A stretch of 64,000 bases of DNA from CAXSBA01 sp965277105 (GCA_965277105.1 OZ255710.1:1-64000); one strand, 5' to 3'. Positions 27,169 through 35,923 are shown, numbered from the stretch's first letter. Notes: generated by a model not told the origin, from the sequence alone. Made by a program: numbers and translations.

Positions 27169-27939
27169 ATGCATTTAAATATTCAAGCGAGAAACATTAT
27201 AATAACCGAAGCAATTAACAATTACGTTAAAACAAAAATAAAGAAAGTTAAAGAGCATTTTAGTCAGACGCTTTATGCTCACGTTATTTTAGAAATTATT
27301 AAAAAAGACCAAATAGCAGAAGTTACTTTAACTTCTAGCAATCACCATTTCCACAATAAAATTGTTACCGAAGATCTTTATAAATCAATCGATATTTTAT
27401 TTGATAAAGTAGAACGGCAAGTTCGTCGTTACAAAGAAAACGAGCACGATAAACGAAAAAAAAGTGAGCCATTACACGAGCATTTAAAAGAGATAGAAGA
27501 TTTTAAAAAAGATACTAGCCAAGTAAAAGTTGCCTTAGAAGATATTGAAATCCCAGTTATTCCTATGAGTGACTTGGAAGCTATTTTACAGCTAAAAAGC
27601 GATGATAAAAAACCCTTTCTAGCTTATGTTAATGAAAAAGTAGAAAAAACTCCTGCCTTACTTATTAGAAGTTTGACAAGTGATAATACTTTTCATTTAT
27701 TTGCTTTTAATGACTTTTGGGAGAAAAAAGAAATCGCCTTATTGGAAAAAAGCAAGGTGCAAATCAACCAAATAAGCCTTTTAAAGCCGCCTTTAGAGTT
27801 TATTGAAGATGCGATTAATTATTTAGAGCACCATCAACAAAGCAATGTTCGGCTTTTTGTTTCTATGCGAACGAAAAAAATCATGTTCCTTTATAAAAAA
27901 TCTGTTGGAAACTATTTCTTAGTAAGAGAAAAGGTTTAG
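27169..27939 (+). CDS. hpf: Ribosome hibernation promoting factor, extended
   Basis: 256 residues. The N-terminal HPF/RaiA domain (residues 1-100) binds the 30S subunit (MHLNIQARNIIITEAINNYV..., VERQVRRYKE). A charged linker follows. Two segments at the C-terminus resemble the long-HPF dimerisation domain: a degenerate one after IPMSDLEAILQL (about 140-190) and a better one after PLEFIEDAINYLEHH...SVGNYFLVRE (about 205-256). Long HPFs usually carry one, so this is long for the family. It lies directly upstream of hprK. Confidence 0.85.
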   Translation: MHLNIQARNIIITEAINNYVKTKIKKVKEHFSQTLYAHVILEIIKKDQIAEVTLTSSNHHFHNKIVTEDLYKSIDILFDKVERQVRRYKENEHDKRKKSEPLHEHLKEIEDFKKDTSQVKVALEDIEIPVIPMSDLEAILQLKSDDKKPFLAYVNEKVEKTPALLIRSLTSDNTFHLFAFNDFWEKKEIALLEKSKVQINQISLLKPPLEFIEDAINYLEHHQQSNVRLFVSMRTKKIMFLYKKSVGNYFLVREKV

Positions 27940-27971
27940 TTTTTATAGAGGAATTCAATTTAATTGTTTAA

Positions 27972-28934
27972 GTGAATAAAGTTTTTAACAAAAAAATAAC
28001 TGTTAAAGAACTTTTAAATTATTCTAAGGAAGAAAAAGAGCTAGACTTAAAGCTCGTCTCCAACAATCACAACTTAGAACGAAAATTTTTTTTTAATCAA
28101 ACTAATCGTCCGGGGCTTAATTTGTTTGGGTTTTTTGAGCATTTTGCTTATGAGCGGATTCAAATTTTTGGGAAAGGAGAGAGTAGTTTTTTAAACTTAG
28201 TAGAGAAAGGAAAACAAGTTAATAATTTATCTAGGTTTTTTAAGTATAAAATTCCTTGTATTATTTTTAGTCATAATAATCAACCACCTGAATTTTTTTT
28301 AGAATTAGCCAATAAGAATCAATCTTGTGTTTTTGTTACTAAACTTTCCACTTCTGAATTGCTAAAAGAAATTAATCGTTTTTTTGTTGAATGCATTACG
28401 ATTAAAAAAGTTATCCATGGTTCAATGCTAGAAATTTTTGGCATAGGAGTATTTATTAAAGGGGAAAATCATGTTGGAATTAGCGAGTGCACTTTGGAGC
28501 TTATCGAAAGGAATCACTGCTTTGTCGCTGATGACATTATTAATATAAAACTGCAAAATGATAATAGCATTTTGGCTTACAATTCCCCCCTTACCGCCCA
28601 CTATATGGAGATAAAAGGAATTGGCATTATTAATATTGCCCATTTGTTTGGGGTGAGAGCTATTTTAAAAAATAAAACGATTAATCTCATTATTCAAATT
28701 GAAAAGTACAACTCTAAAAAAGAATATGATTTATCAGGGATTGAAGCTAATCATGAAAATATTTTAGGGGTAGCTATCCCTAAAGTGGTAATCCCTTTTA
28801 GCTCGGGGGTAAGTCTCCCTATTTTAATTGAAACCGCTACGATGAATCATCGCCTTAAAATGACTGGTTATAATACTGCTAAAGAGTTTAATAAAAAAAT
28901 TATTTCTTATGCCGCTAGCCGAAAAAAAATCTAA
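27972..28934 (+). CDS. hprK: HPr kinase/phosphorylase homologue with lost P-loop
   Basis: 320 residues, normal length, GTG start. The N-terminal domain, I-H-G-S-M-L (149-154) and VADD (185-188) match HprK. The P-loop, which should read GESGIGKSE, reads GENHVGISE (164-172): the Lys is Ile170 (codon 28479-28481) and S-G is N-H. The signature E-I-R-G-L-G is E-I-K-G-I-G. Without the Lys, ATP-dependent phosphorylation of HPr is doubtful. The gene is otherwise intact and overlaps the HPr start, so it may have another role. A rare non-canonical active form cannot be excluded. Confidence 0.85.
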   Translation: MNKVFNKKITVKELLNYSKEEKELDLKLVSNNHNLERKFFFNQTNRPGLNLFGFFEHFAYERIQIFGKGESSFLNLVEKGKQVNNLSRFFKYKIPCIIFSHNNQPPEFFLELANKNQSCVFVTKLSTSELLKEINRFFVECITIKKVIHGSMLEIFGIGVFIKGENHVGISECTLELIERNHCFVADDIINIKLQNDNSILAYNSPLTAHYMEIKGIGIINIAHLFGVRAILKNKTINLIIQIEKYNSKKEYDLSGIEANHENILGVAIPKVVIPFSSGVSLPILIETATMNHRLKMTGYNTAKEFNKKIISYAASRKKI

Positions 28935-29193
28935 TAAGAAATTTATCTATAAGGAAAAAATTTCGTCTGATAAAGGCGTCCATCTTAAACCAGCAACTGA
29001 AATTTGCAAGTACGCTTTAAAAAATGAAAAAACCGTTAAAATTCAATTCCAAAAAAAAGATCTCAAAGTTTCTGCTACTTCTTTATTAAGCATCCTCACT
29101 TTAGAGCTAAGCCCGGGAAGTGAAGTAGAGATTATCCTTTCGAAAAAGCATCAGCCAACGATTAATTTTCTTAAAAAAATTTTCCATCAATAA
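28909..29193 (+). CDS. Phosphocarrier protein HPr
   Basis: 94 residues. The His phosphorylation site is kept (H25 in GVHLKPATEI), but the adjacent conserved Arg of H-A-R-P-A is Lys27. The Ser-46-like position is kept (S58 in ATSLLSILTL). The glycine-rich end is G-S-E-V-E-I. The start overlaps the hprK end by 26 nt. The N-terminal extension (MPLAEKKSNKKF, about 12 residues) is longer than usual HPr. Function would need EI and EII genes not seen here. Confidence 0.85.
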   Translation: MPLAEKKSNKKFIYKEKISSDKGVHLKPATEICKYALKNEKTVKIQFQKKDLKVSATSLLSILTLELSPGSEVEIILSKKHQPTINFLKKIFHQ

Positions 29194-29209
29194 ATTATTT
29201 TAGAAATTA

Positions 29210-30343
29210 TTGTCGGGAATTAGCCTTTATTTCCATATTCCTTTTTGCCGGAAGGCTTGCCCTTACTGCGACTTTTATTTTTCTACTGACCAAAGTTTTC
29301 AAGCAAGTTTTTTTTCTGCTCTTAAAAAAGAAATCTTGTTAAAAAAAAAATTAGTTGCTCAAAAAATAAACTCCATTTATTTTGGTGGCGGGACTCCTTC
29401 CACAGCTAAATTAAAGAGCTTAGCTGAAGTTTTAGACTTAGTAAAAAGCTTAAATGCTATCTCTCGAGAAACAGAAATAACTTTAGAGATTAACGAAGAA
29501 GACATTAGTTATGAAAAATTGAAAAATTATTTAAACATAGGATTTAATCGATTTTCCATTGGTATTCAAAGCATTAGAAAAAACCTTTCTCCTTATCTAG
29601 GAAGATATGTGGATTATAATCGAGTGAAAGAAATCACTATTATGTTGGCTAAGCTGTCGATAAAAAGTTATAGTTTTGATTTAATTTACGGTATCCCTTC
29701 TTTAAGCATAAAAGATTGGGCTAATGATTTAGGTAAAATAATTAATCTAGCTCCTCCTCATTTATCACTTTATGCTTTGACTGTGGAAAAAAAAACTCGT
29801 TTAGATTATTTGCTTCAGCAAAAAAAACTTAACTCAATAAAAGATAACTTAGCTAAAAGTCATTTGAAAAAAGCTATAGTAATTTTAAACGAAAATGGTT
29901 ACGAGCATTATGAAATATCCAACTGGGCTAGAGAAAATAAATACTCTAAGCATAACTGGCATTACTGGCAGAGAAAAGATTACCTGGGATTTGGTCCGGG
30001 AGCGGTTTCTTTTTTAGAGAATAAAAGAGTGATGAATCTCCCACGACTTAAAAGTTATATTAATTTTTTACAGCTCGATCAACCGCCACCACAAGAAGTG
30101 GAATTTCTAACTGAAACTAATCAAATTAATGAGGCCATTATGCTTTCTTTAAGGACCAATAAGGGCCTTGATTTAGATGCTTTTGCTAAGGAATTTGGCG
30201 AAGAGAAAAAAATAGCACTGTTAAAAAAAGCTCATTTTGGCTTAGAAAAAAAATTATTACAACAAAAAGAGAAAAATTTTTTAAAAGCGACTACAAAAGG
30301 AAAGTTTGTTTTGGATGCTATTACTAGAGAGTTGATTTTTTAA
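29210..30343 (+). CDS. hemW: Radical SAM protein HemW
   Basis: 377 residues. The radical SAM cluster is C-R-K-A-C-P-Y-C (CxxxCxxC) near residue 13-20. The motif HNWHYW is the heme-binding HNxxYW of HemW. Other blocks are GGGTPST, FSIGIQS and the C-terminal domain. HemW is a heme chaperone or insertion factor and is often misnamed coproporphyrinogen dehydrogenase; true HemN lacks HNxxYW. TTG start at 29210 with weak ribosome site. It is the last gene of the hpf-hprK-HPr run. Confidence 0.92.
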   Translation: MSGISLYFHIPFCRKACPYCDFYFSTDQSFQASFFSALKKEILLKKKLVAQKINSIYFGGGTPSTAKLKSLAEVLDLVKSLNAISRETEITLEINEEDISYEKLKNYLNIGFNRFSIGIQSIRKNLSPYLGRYVDYNRVKEITIMLAKLSIKSYSFDLIYGIPSLSIKDWANDLGKIINLAPPHLSLYALTVEKKTRLDYLLQQKKLNSIKDNLAKSHLKKAIVILNENGYEHYEISNWARENKYSKHNWHYWQRKDYLGFGPGAVSFLENKRVMNLPRLKSYINFLQLDQPPPQEVEFLTETNQINEAIMLSLRTNKGLDLDAFAKEFGEEKKIALLKKAHFGLEKKLLQQKEKNFLKATTKGKFVLDAITRELIF

Positions 30344-30360
30344 TAATATAAATGATTTTT

Positions 30361-31350
30361 TCACCCGCGATAAAATAAGTAAAACAAGTAAGCGCAATAA
30401 GCAATTAAAAATAGCATACCACTTTTAAAGCCAATATTAGTTTCTTGTTTAGTTTTATCTCCTTTAAAAGAAAGGAAAGTAATGAGTCCTAGCATTATTA
30501 AGGAAAATAAACTAATTGTCATATCCAAGTTAAAGTAGCTTTCAAAAACTAACGGGTTGACTAAACTAGCTACTCCTAAAACCCATAAAATATTAAACAG
30601 GTTAGAACCTAAAATATTACCGAGGGCTAGATCCATTTGCTTTTTTCTACCTGCTAGTAAGGAAGTGATAACTTCTGGAAGTGAAGTCCCAATCGCGACA
30701 ATGGTTAAACCAATAAATCCTTCGCTGATATTGAAAACTTCACGAGCTAAGAAAAGGGCCCCATTTACCACTTTGTCTCCTCCCCAAGAAAGCATGGCTA
30801 TGGCTAAAGCAATAAAGAATAAAGATTTTTTTAAGCTAAAATTAGAAGGAATTTCTTCTATATTATCAAGTGGGATGGTTTTATTTTTTAAGCTAAAAAA
30901 AATAAAAACTAAAAACAAGCCAAGAAAAACAAGCCCGTTTAAGCTAGAGATGGTTAAAAAATTATCTGAGGTAATTTTTGAAAAATTACTAAAAGCGATG
31001 AGTAAAACAATAACGAAAAAATTGAAAAGATAAATACCAGTTATGTTTTTATTGATAGGAATTTTATTGAACGTAGCTAGTACTCCTAAAACTAAAAAGA
31101 CATTAGCAATATTACTCCCGACAATGTTCCCCATAATTAAGCTACTGGCGTTTTCTTGGAAGCTCGCTAAAAGGGTAACAATGAGTTCGGGAATGGAAGT
31201 CCCGATAGAAACCACTAAAACCCCTACTAAAAGTGGGTTGAGTTTGAATTTTTTAGACAGAAGAACGCTATGGTCAATTAACCAATCAGCCCCTTTAATT
31301 AATAAAAAAAAACCTAAAAATAATTGAATTGATTCTAGAAAAATAGTCAC
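30361..31350 (-). CDS. Calcium/sodium antiporter (CaCA, YrbG-like)
   Basis: 329 residues with about ten hydrophobic segments in two homologous halves. Each half carries an alpha repeat: GTSIPELIVTLLAS with GNIVGSNIANVFLVLG in the first, and GTSLPEVITSLLAG with GNILGSNLFNILWVLG in the second. This is the K+-independent bacterial Na+/Ca2+ exchanger family. It exports Ca2+ by Na+ uptake across the inner membrane. It converges with hemW, leaving 17 nt. Confidence 0.93.
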   Translation of the reverse strand: MTIFLESIQLFLGFFLLIKGADWLIDHSVLLSKKFKLNPLLVGVLVVSIGTSIPELIVTLLASFQENASSLIMGNIVGSNIANVFLVLGVLATFNKIPINKNITGIYLFNFFVIVLLIAFSNFSKITSDNFLTISSLNGLVFLGLFLVFIFFSLKNKTIPLDNIEEIPSNFSLKKSLFFIALAIAMLSWGGDKVVNGALFLAREVFNISEGFIGLTIVAIGTSLPEVITSLLAGRKKQMDLALGNILGSNLFNILWVLGVASLVNPLVFESYFNLDMTISLFSLIMLGLITFLSFKGDKTKQETNIGFKSGMLFLIAYCAYLFYLFYRG

Positions 31351-31503
31351 GAATTAAAATTATGTGCCTTACATTATATAAAAAAAGAAGATTTTAGTTG
31401 ATAGAGATAAAGTAGTACTAGGTTTGTTATGAAAAAAAATCGGTAAATAGATTAATTTTATCTTTAATTAGCTAATTTAATTTTATAAAAAATAAGAAAA
31501 AAA

Positions 31504-31579
31504 TGGTGGAGATGATGGGGATCGAACCCACGACCCCAACGCTGCCAGCGTTGTGCTCTACCAACTGAGCTACATCCCC
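31504..31579 (-). tRNA. tRNA-Ala (GGC)
   Basis: Reading the minus strand: acceptor GGGGATG/CATCTCC (one G-U), D-arm GCTC...GAGC, anticodon stem CAACG/CGTTG with loop CTGGCAG (anticodon GGC), T-arm GTGGG-TTCGATC-CCCAT. Here CCA is encoded and is followed by a run of T, which may terminate the transcript. It follows rplT by 12 nt, so it is probably co-transcribed. Confidence 0.95.
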
Positions 31580-31591
31580 CTTGCAAAAGAA

Positions 31592-31969
31592 CTATTTACT
31601 ATGGTTTTTGTTTAAATTTTCTACCAGTTTTTTAAAGCTAGCAAAATCCCGTTCTCCCATTAAGGAAAGAAGCTTCCGGTTAATCGTAATATTAGCTAAT
31701 TTCAATTGATGAATAAATTTAGAATAAGAAAAAGAAGGGATTTTTAAATCCTTTACCTTATCTAAGGCTGCATTAATGCGGACATTCCATAAACGACGAA
31801 AGTCTCCCTTTTTCTTACGTCTATGGGCGAAGGAAAACATCCCGGATCGAGTGACACTTTGTTTGGCGATGCTGTAAACGTTTTTTCTCTTGCCATAATA
31901 TCCTTTGGCTTGTTGAATGACTTTTTTTACTCTTTTTTTGTGGGTAACACTACTTTTACTTCTAGGCAT
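31592..31969 (-). CDS. rplT: 50S ribosomal protein bL20
   Basis: 125 residues: MPRSKSSVTHKKR N-terminus, a long basic helix, and QSVTRSGMFSFAHRRKKKGDFRRLWNVRINAA. It binds 23S rRNA early in 50S assembly and in many bacteria represses its own operon. It is third gene of infC-rpmI-rplT, separated from rpmI by 32 nt. No L20-binding leader is claimed. Confidence 0.97.
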   Translation of the reverse strand: MPRSKSSVTHKKRVKKVIQQAKGYYGKRKNVYSIAKQSVTRSGMFSFAHRRKKKGDFRRLWNVRINAALDKVKDLKIPSFSYSKFIHQLKLANITINRKLLSLMGERDFASFKKLVENLNKNHSK

Positions 31970-32001
31970 TTTTTATCTCCTTTTTTAAGTTATGCGATAA
32001 C

Positions 32002-32199
32002 TTATAAATTTGGGACTAGTTTTTTTATAAGCGAGCTATCTTTTTTATTTAAACTTACTAAGTTCCTTTTTTTTCTTTTGTTACTAATACTTTTTTTAGT
32101 TAACAGATGCTTAGAGCCGGCTCGTTTGGCTTTAATTTTATTTTTAGCCGTTAGTTTAAATCGTTTTCTAGCACCTTTATGGGTTTTTAATTTTGTCAT
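32002..32199 (-). CDS. rpmI: 50S ribosomal protein bL35
   Basis: 65 residues, very basic: MTKLKTHKGARKRFKLTAKNK is typical of bL35, followed by RAGSKHLLTKKS. Normal length. It lies 9 nt after infC. Confidence 0.96.
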   Translation of the reverse strand: MTKLKTHKGARKRFKLTAKNKIKAKRAGSKHLLTKKSISNKRKKRNLVSLNKKDSSLIKKLVPNL

Positions 32200-32208
32200 T
32201 TTATTTCC

Positions 32209-32739
32209 TTATTTTTTTTTTAGTGGACTTAAAGTCATGAATAATTGCTTGCCCTCTAGTTTAGCTGGGATGTCAATCTTGGCAATGTCGATAGTGTCAT
32301 TAATGATTTTTTCAATTTGCTTTTTCCCTAAATCGATAAAAGACATTTCCCTTCCTTTGAATCTAATCGTAACTTTTACCTTATTCCCTTTAGCAATAAA
32401 GTCTTTTATATGCTTTAACTTAAAATTATAATCATGCACGTCCGTTTTGGGGCGCATTTTTATTTCTTTTAGTTGGCTTACTTTTTGTTGTTTCTTCGCC
32501 TCTTTTCTTTTTTTTTCTTGTAGATAATTAAATTTTCCATAATCAATTATTTTGCAGATAGGGGGATTACTATTGGGAGAGATTTCTACTAAGTCTAAAT
32601 CCGATTCAGTGGCTTTTTGGATAGCATCCCTTAAACTAAAAGTTCCTAATACCTTCCCGTCGTTGTTGATAATAACCACTTCACTGCTTTTTATTTGATG
32701 ATTATGCCGGGGTTTTTTAATAAAGACTTTTCTAACCAT
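32209..32739 (-). CDS. infC: Translation initiation factor IF-3
   Basis: 176 residues. The N-terminal domain carries VVIINNDGKVLGTFSLRDAI and DLVEISPNSNPPICKIIDYGKF; the C-terminal domain has KEIKMRPKTDVHDYNFK and VKVTIRFKGREMSF. Its start here is ATG (32739), not the rare AUU used by many infC genes. A TACAAT-like -10 lies about 20-30 nt upstream, without a good -35. It heads the infC-rpmI-rplT-tRNA operon. Confidence 0.97.
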   Translation of the reverse strand: MVRKVFIKKPRHNHQIKSSEVVIINNDGKVLGTFSLRDAIQKATESDLDLVEISPNSNPPICKIIDYGKFNYLQEKKRKEAKKQQKVSQLKEIKMRPKTDVHDYNFKLKHIKDFIAKGNKVKVTIRFKGREMSFIDLGKKQIEKIINDTIDIAKIDIPAKLEGKQLFMTLSPLKKK

Positions 32740-32824
32740 TATATTTTATTGTCTTTAATTGTATCATCAATTTCTAAAAATAACTTATTTTTCCTTAATT
32801 AACCTATTAATCCAACCATTTTCT

Positions 32825-32853
32825 TTTAAAAAAAAGAGATTTTAGGTTATAAT
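32825..32853 (+). promoter_or_regulatory. Candidate promoter of cNMP-binding gene
   Basis: TATAAT at 32848-32853 with a TTTAAA (4 of 6 matches to TTGACA) 17 nt upstream at 32825-32830. The -10 ends 26 nt before the start codon. It lies in the divergent region with infC. Confidence 0.5.
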
Positions 32854-32879
32854 TTTAATGTTTTCTATGGATAAAAAAA

Positions 32880-34067
32880 ATGGATATTTACGAAATAAAT
32901 TTTAAAGCTAATTCTTTTATCACCGTAGAAAATGAGTTAGATTCTAATAACTTTTTTATCATTAAGTCAGGGCAGATTAAATCCACCAATTCAGTTAATA
33001 AAATTTCAGGCAACCAAGTTTTATCGAGTGGTGATTTTTTTGGGGTCATTTCAGCCATGACTAATCGCCCTCGCTTGGAATCAACTTTTGCTATTTCCGA
33101 CACTAAGCTTATTGTTTTTAATAAAAAAAATTTTGGCGTACTGTTAAAAAAATCTTCTCCTTTTGCTTTAAAAATAATTAAAACTTTTTCTAATGAATTA
33201 AGGATTTACGATAAAATTTTAGCGGAAAAAACCACTAAGCAAAATAAAAATAAAGATCAAGTAGAAGAGCAGCACTTATTTGACATTGGCAAGTTTTATT
33301 ATTCTAACGAAAATTATCAAAACGCTACTTATGTTTTTCTCCAGTTTATCAAACATTATCCTGATTCAGCATTAAATTCTGAAGTTTTAAAGTGCTTGCA
33401 GAAAATTGATAATAAATTTATTTTTAAAAACAAAAATCGCTATCAATCGTTAAAGGTTAATTTTAAAAAAAACGAGATGCTTTTTTGTGAAGACGAACCG
33501 GGTTTTGAAGCGTTCATCATTAAAAAAGGTCGAGTGAAAATTACTAAAATTATTAACGATAAGGAAGTTCTCTTAGCTGTTTTAAAACCAGGAGATATTT
33601 TTGGAGAAATGGCCCTTTTAAATAACACGAAACGAGCTGCTTCGGCAGTTGCTTTTGAAGATACTGAATGCCTACTTTTGAATATAGAAAATTTCAATAA
33701 AATCATTCAAGAAAACGTCACTTTAGCGGTAAAATTAATCACGCTACTAAGTGAGAGAATTTGGACCGTTTATAAGCAAATTGAAAATTTATCGTTTAAA
33801 AAAATTAAGACAAGGATTTTTGACACTCTATATACCCAAGTTTTAAATCACAATATTAAAATAGCCCCTAGGCAACAGTACTTATTTTCCATCGGAACTC
33901 GAGAATTAGGCGAGATGATTGGGCATAATGATGAAGAGTTTGAAAAGAGTATAAAAGAAGTGCTCAATGAACGGTTTTTATCGCTTTACAATGATAAATT
34001 TTTATGCACGGATACTTTTGAGTTAAAGAAAGAAGCGGAATTTGTTAAAAAAGCCGATAAAAGATAA
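32880..34067 (+). CDS. Protein with two cyclic-nucleotide-binding domains
   Basis: 395 residues. The first cNMP-binding domain (1-115; the phosphate cassette is poor: G-D-F-F-G-V-I-S-A-M-T-N-R-P-R) is followed by a TPR-like segment (135-180: DIGKFYYSNENYQNATYVFLQFIKHYP), a second cNMP-binding domain (185-300, with the good cassette GEMALLNNTKRAASA) and a C-terminal HTH-like region (~310-375, TRELGEMIGHNDEEF). The layout recalls Crp-like proteins found in spirochaetes. Ligand (cAMP, c-di-GMP or other) is unknown. The first domain may not bind nucleotide. The end overlaps the next gene by 26 nt. Confidence 0.82.
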   Translation: MDIYEINFKANSFITVENELDSNNFFIIKSGQIKSTNSVNKISGNQVLSSGDFFGVISAMTNRPRLESTFAISDTKLIVFNKKNFGVLLKKSSPFALKIIKTFSNELRIYDKILAEKTTKQNKNKDQVEEQHLFDIGKFYYSNENYQNATYVFLQFIKHYPDSALNSEVLKCLQKIDNKFIFKNKNRYQSLKVNFKKNEMLFCEDEPGFEAFIIKKGRVKITKIINDKEVLLAVLKPGDIFGEMALLNNTKRAASAVAFEDTECLLLNIENFNKIIQENVTLAVKLITLLSERIWTVYKQIENLSFKKIKTRIFDTLYTQVLNHNIKIAPRQQYLFSIGTRELGEMIGHNDEEFEKSIKEVLNERFLSLYNDKFLCTDTFELKKEAEFVKKADKR

Positions 34068-35847
34068 CCATAAAAAAATAATTTTTTTCACGGTTGTTAA
34101 AAAAAATTTTGGGAATGCTCATTGGTTAAGGACTAGGCATTATGCTAGCCACTTTACTCATAAAATTATTTGGGCCTTTCACGATCAAAACAGCGAAACC
34201 CTTAAAGAATTAACTTTTACTAAAACGACTTCCCCCTCAATTGTTCGAGAAGTTAATATCAATGATATCCCTCTAGAAATTAAAAAGATTAATCCAGCTT
34301 TATTAGTTTTTGATCTAAGGGAATTATTTGTCGACTTTTTCCAAAAAGTTTTATCCACTACTAATTGTTATTCGCTAATTTTCGATACCCAGGAAAATGA
34401 AATTACGAGAAAAATTAACTACATCATTAATCCGCTTCCTTTATTAGAAAAATCTCCTAGCAATTTAGCCGGCTTGGATTATTTGAAGTTAGAGAAATTC
34501 CCTAACATAAAAAATAAAAAAGAGCACATCGTTTTTTATTTTGGCACTTTGGATAATCCTCATTATTTTCGAGATGCTTTTCAAAAAGTAGGCCGGCTTA
34601 TCGCCAACTCTCCCGAGTTAAAAGGTAAAAAAATGATTGTTATCATCGAAAATATTCACCTACCTTTTTTAAAAGTATTTGTTAAGACTTATCTTAAGAG
34701 TATTGAGGTTTTATTTAAACAAAGGTTGGCTACTTTTAAAGGGCTAGTTAAATTAAACCCTATTTTGTTTATCACCCATTATGGGATTTCTCTTTTAGAG
34801 GCATTGAAAAACAACATCAACGTACTGGTTTTTGCTCCCACTAAATACCATAGAAAATTAACCCAGGCTTATTTTGCTGATTTGACCTATGATAAAAATA
34901 CAACTTTTGCGACAATTGTTAAAAGTTGCGAGAATTATGCCATTGATCATAAAACTGGAGCAAAAGAAAAAATCATTGTGCCTATTATAAAAAACTTGCT
35001 GGGGGGGGTGAGAATTACTCGCTGCCCAATATGTGGGGATAGTGAGTTGGAGGTAGTTCATCGGCGGGGATGGATGAACCTGGTAAAATGTTTAAAATGC
35101 CAAGTGGTTTTTCAAGAAGCATTCCCGTTGAAAGAAATATTTAACATAAAAAAAATTGATTATCAAAAAGATTACTTTTTAAAAGACTATGAAAAGCAAT
35201 ACCAAAAAACCTACGTAGGTGATAGAGAAAATATTGACCGATTGAATAACGCTAGGATAAAAATCATTAAAAAGTTTATACAAGGTGGGAAGTTACTAGA
35301 TATTGGTTGTGCTTTGGGATTTTTTTTAGATATTGCTAAAGAGAATGGTTTTGAGACTTTTGGCAACGATATCTCTCTTTACGCTACTAAAAAAATAAGC
35401 CAGCATACTGTCATCAAAGGGGACTTTTTAAAAGCAAAAATTCCTTACGCATCATTTCAAGTGATAACTTTGTGGTTTGTCATTGAGCATTTTCTTGTTT
35501 TAGATGAACTACTTAAGAAAATAGCCCAGCACCAAGAAGTAGGAGGAGTTTTGGCTTTCTCTACTCCTAACGGTAAAGGGCTTAGTGCGCGTTTTGCTGA
35601 AGATGATTTTTTAACTAATTCACCGATGGATCATTATTTTATTTTAAGTAGTAAGAATATTAAAAAGCTATTAAAAAAATACGACTATCGTTTGTTAAAA
35701 ATAAAATCCACTGGGATTCATTTCCATCGTTTTAAAAAACTCTTCCCTTGGCTGGCTTTTTTTATTAGAGAAAAGTTGTATAATTCTTTGGCTAGTTGGT
35801 TAAACTGGGGAGACACCATAGAAGTTTACGCTAGCAAAGAAAAATAA
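34042..35847 (+). CDS. SpsG-like glycosyltransferase / zinc-ribbon methyltransferase fusion
   Basis: 601 residues. The N-terminal ~300 residues look like an SpsG/PseG-type nucleotide-sugar protein (FGNAHWLRTRHYASHF, FDLREL, VFYFGTLDNPHYF), supported only by pattern. At about 328 a zinc ribbon begins (C-P-I-C-G-D and C-L-K-C). Then comes a class I SAM methyltransferase (LLDIGCALGFFLDIA, residues ~415-430; EHFLVLDELL). A role in surface-glycan modification is inference. The start is TTG within the previous gene, with no ribosome site I can point to. A G8 tract at 35001-35008 lies exactly between the two domains, so slippage would separate them. Confidence 0.72.
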   Translation: MLKKPIKDNHKKIIFFTVVKKNFGNAHWLRTRHYASHFTHKIIWAFHDQNSETLKELTFTKTTSPSIVREVNINDIPLEIKKINPALLVFDLRELFVDFFQKVLSTTNCYSLIFDTQENEITRKINYIINPLPLLEKSPSNLAGLDYLKLEKFPNIKNKKEHIVFYFGTLDNPHYFRDAFQKVGRLIANSPELKGKKMIVIIENIHLPFLKVFVKTYLKSIEVLFKQRLATFKGLVKLNPILFITHYGISLLEALKNNINVLVFAPTKYHRKLTQAYFADLTYDKNTTFATIVKSCENYAIDHKTGAKEKIIVPIIKNLLGGVRITRCPICGDSELEVVHRRGWMNLVKCLKCQVVFQEAFPLKEIFNIKKIDYQKDYFLKDYEKQYQKTYVGDRENIDRLNNARIKIIKKFIQGGKLLDIGCALGFFLDIAKENGFETFGNDISLYATKKISQHTVIKGDFLKAKIPYASFQVITLWFVIEHFLVLDELLKKIAQHQEVGGVLAFSTPNGKGLSARFAEDDFLTNSPMDHYFILSSKNIKKLLKKYDYRLLKIKSTGIHFHRFKKLFPWLAFFIREKLYNSLASWLNWGDTIEVYASKEK

Positions 35848-35894
35848 GAAACTTATAACTAGTTTTTTCTAACTTTTACTATTCTTTTTAAAAT

Positions 35895-35923
35895 TTGACT
35901 TTGGTTTAAAAAAAAATTATATT
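35895..35923 (+). promoter_or_regulatory. groESL promoter
   Basis: TTGACT (35895-35900), 17-nt spacer, TATATT (35918-35923); 42 nt before groES. No CIRCE repeat (TTAGCACTC-N9-GAGTGCTAA) is present, so HrcA control is not expected from this sequence. Confidence 0.75.
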
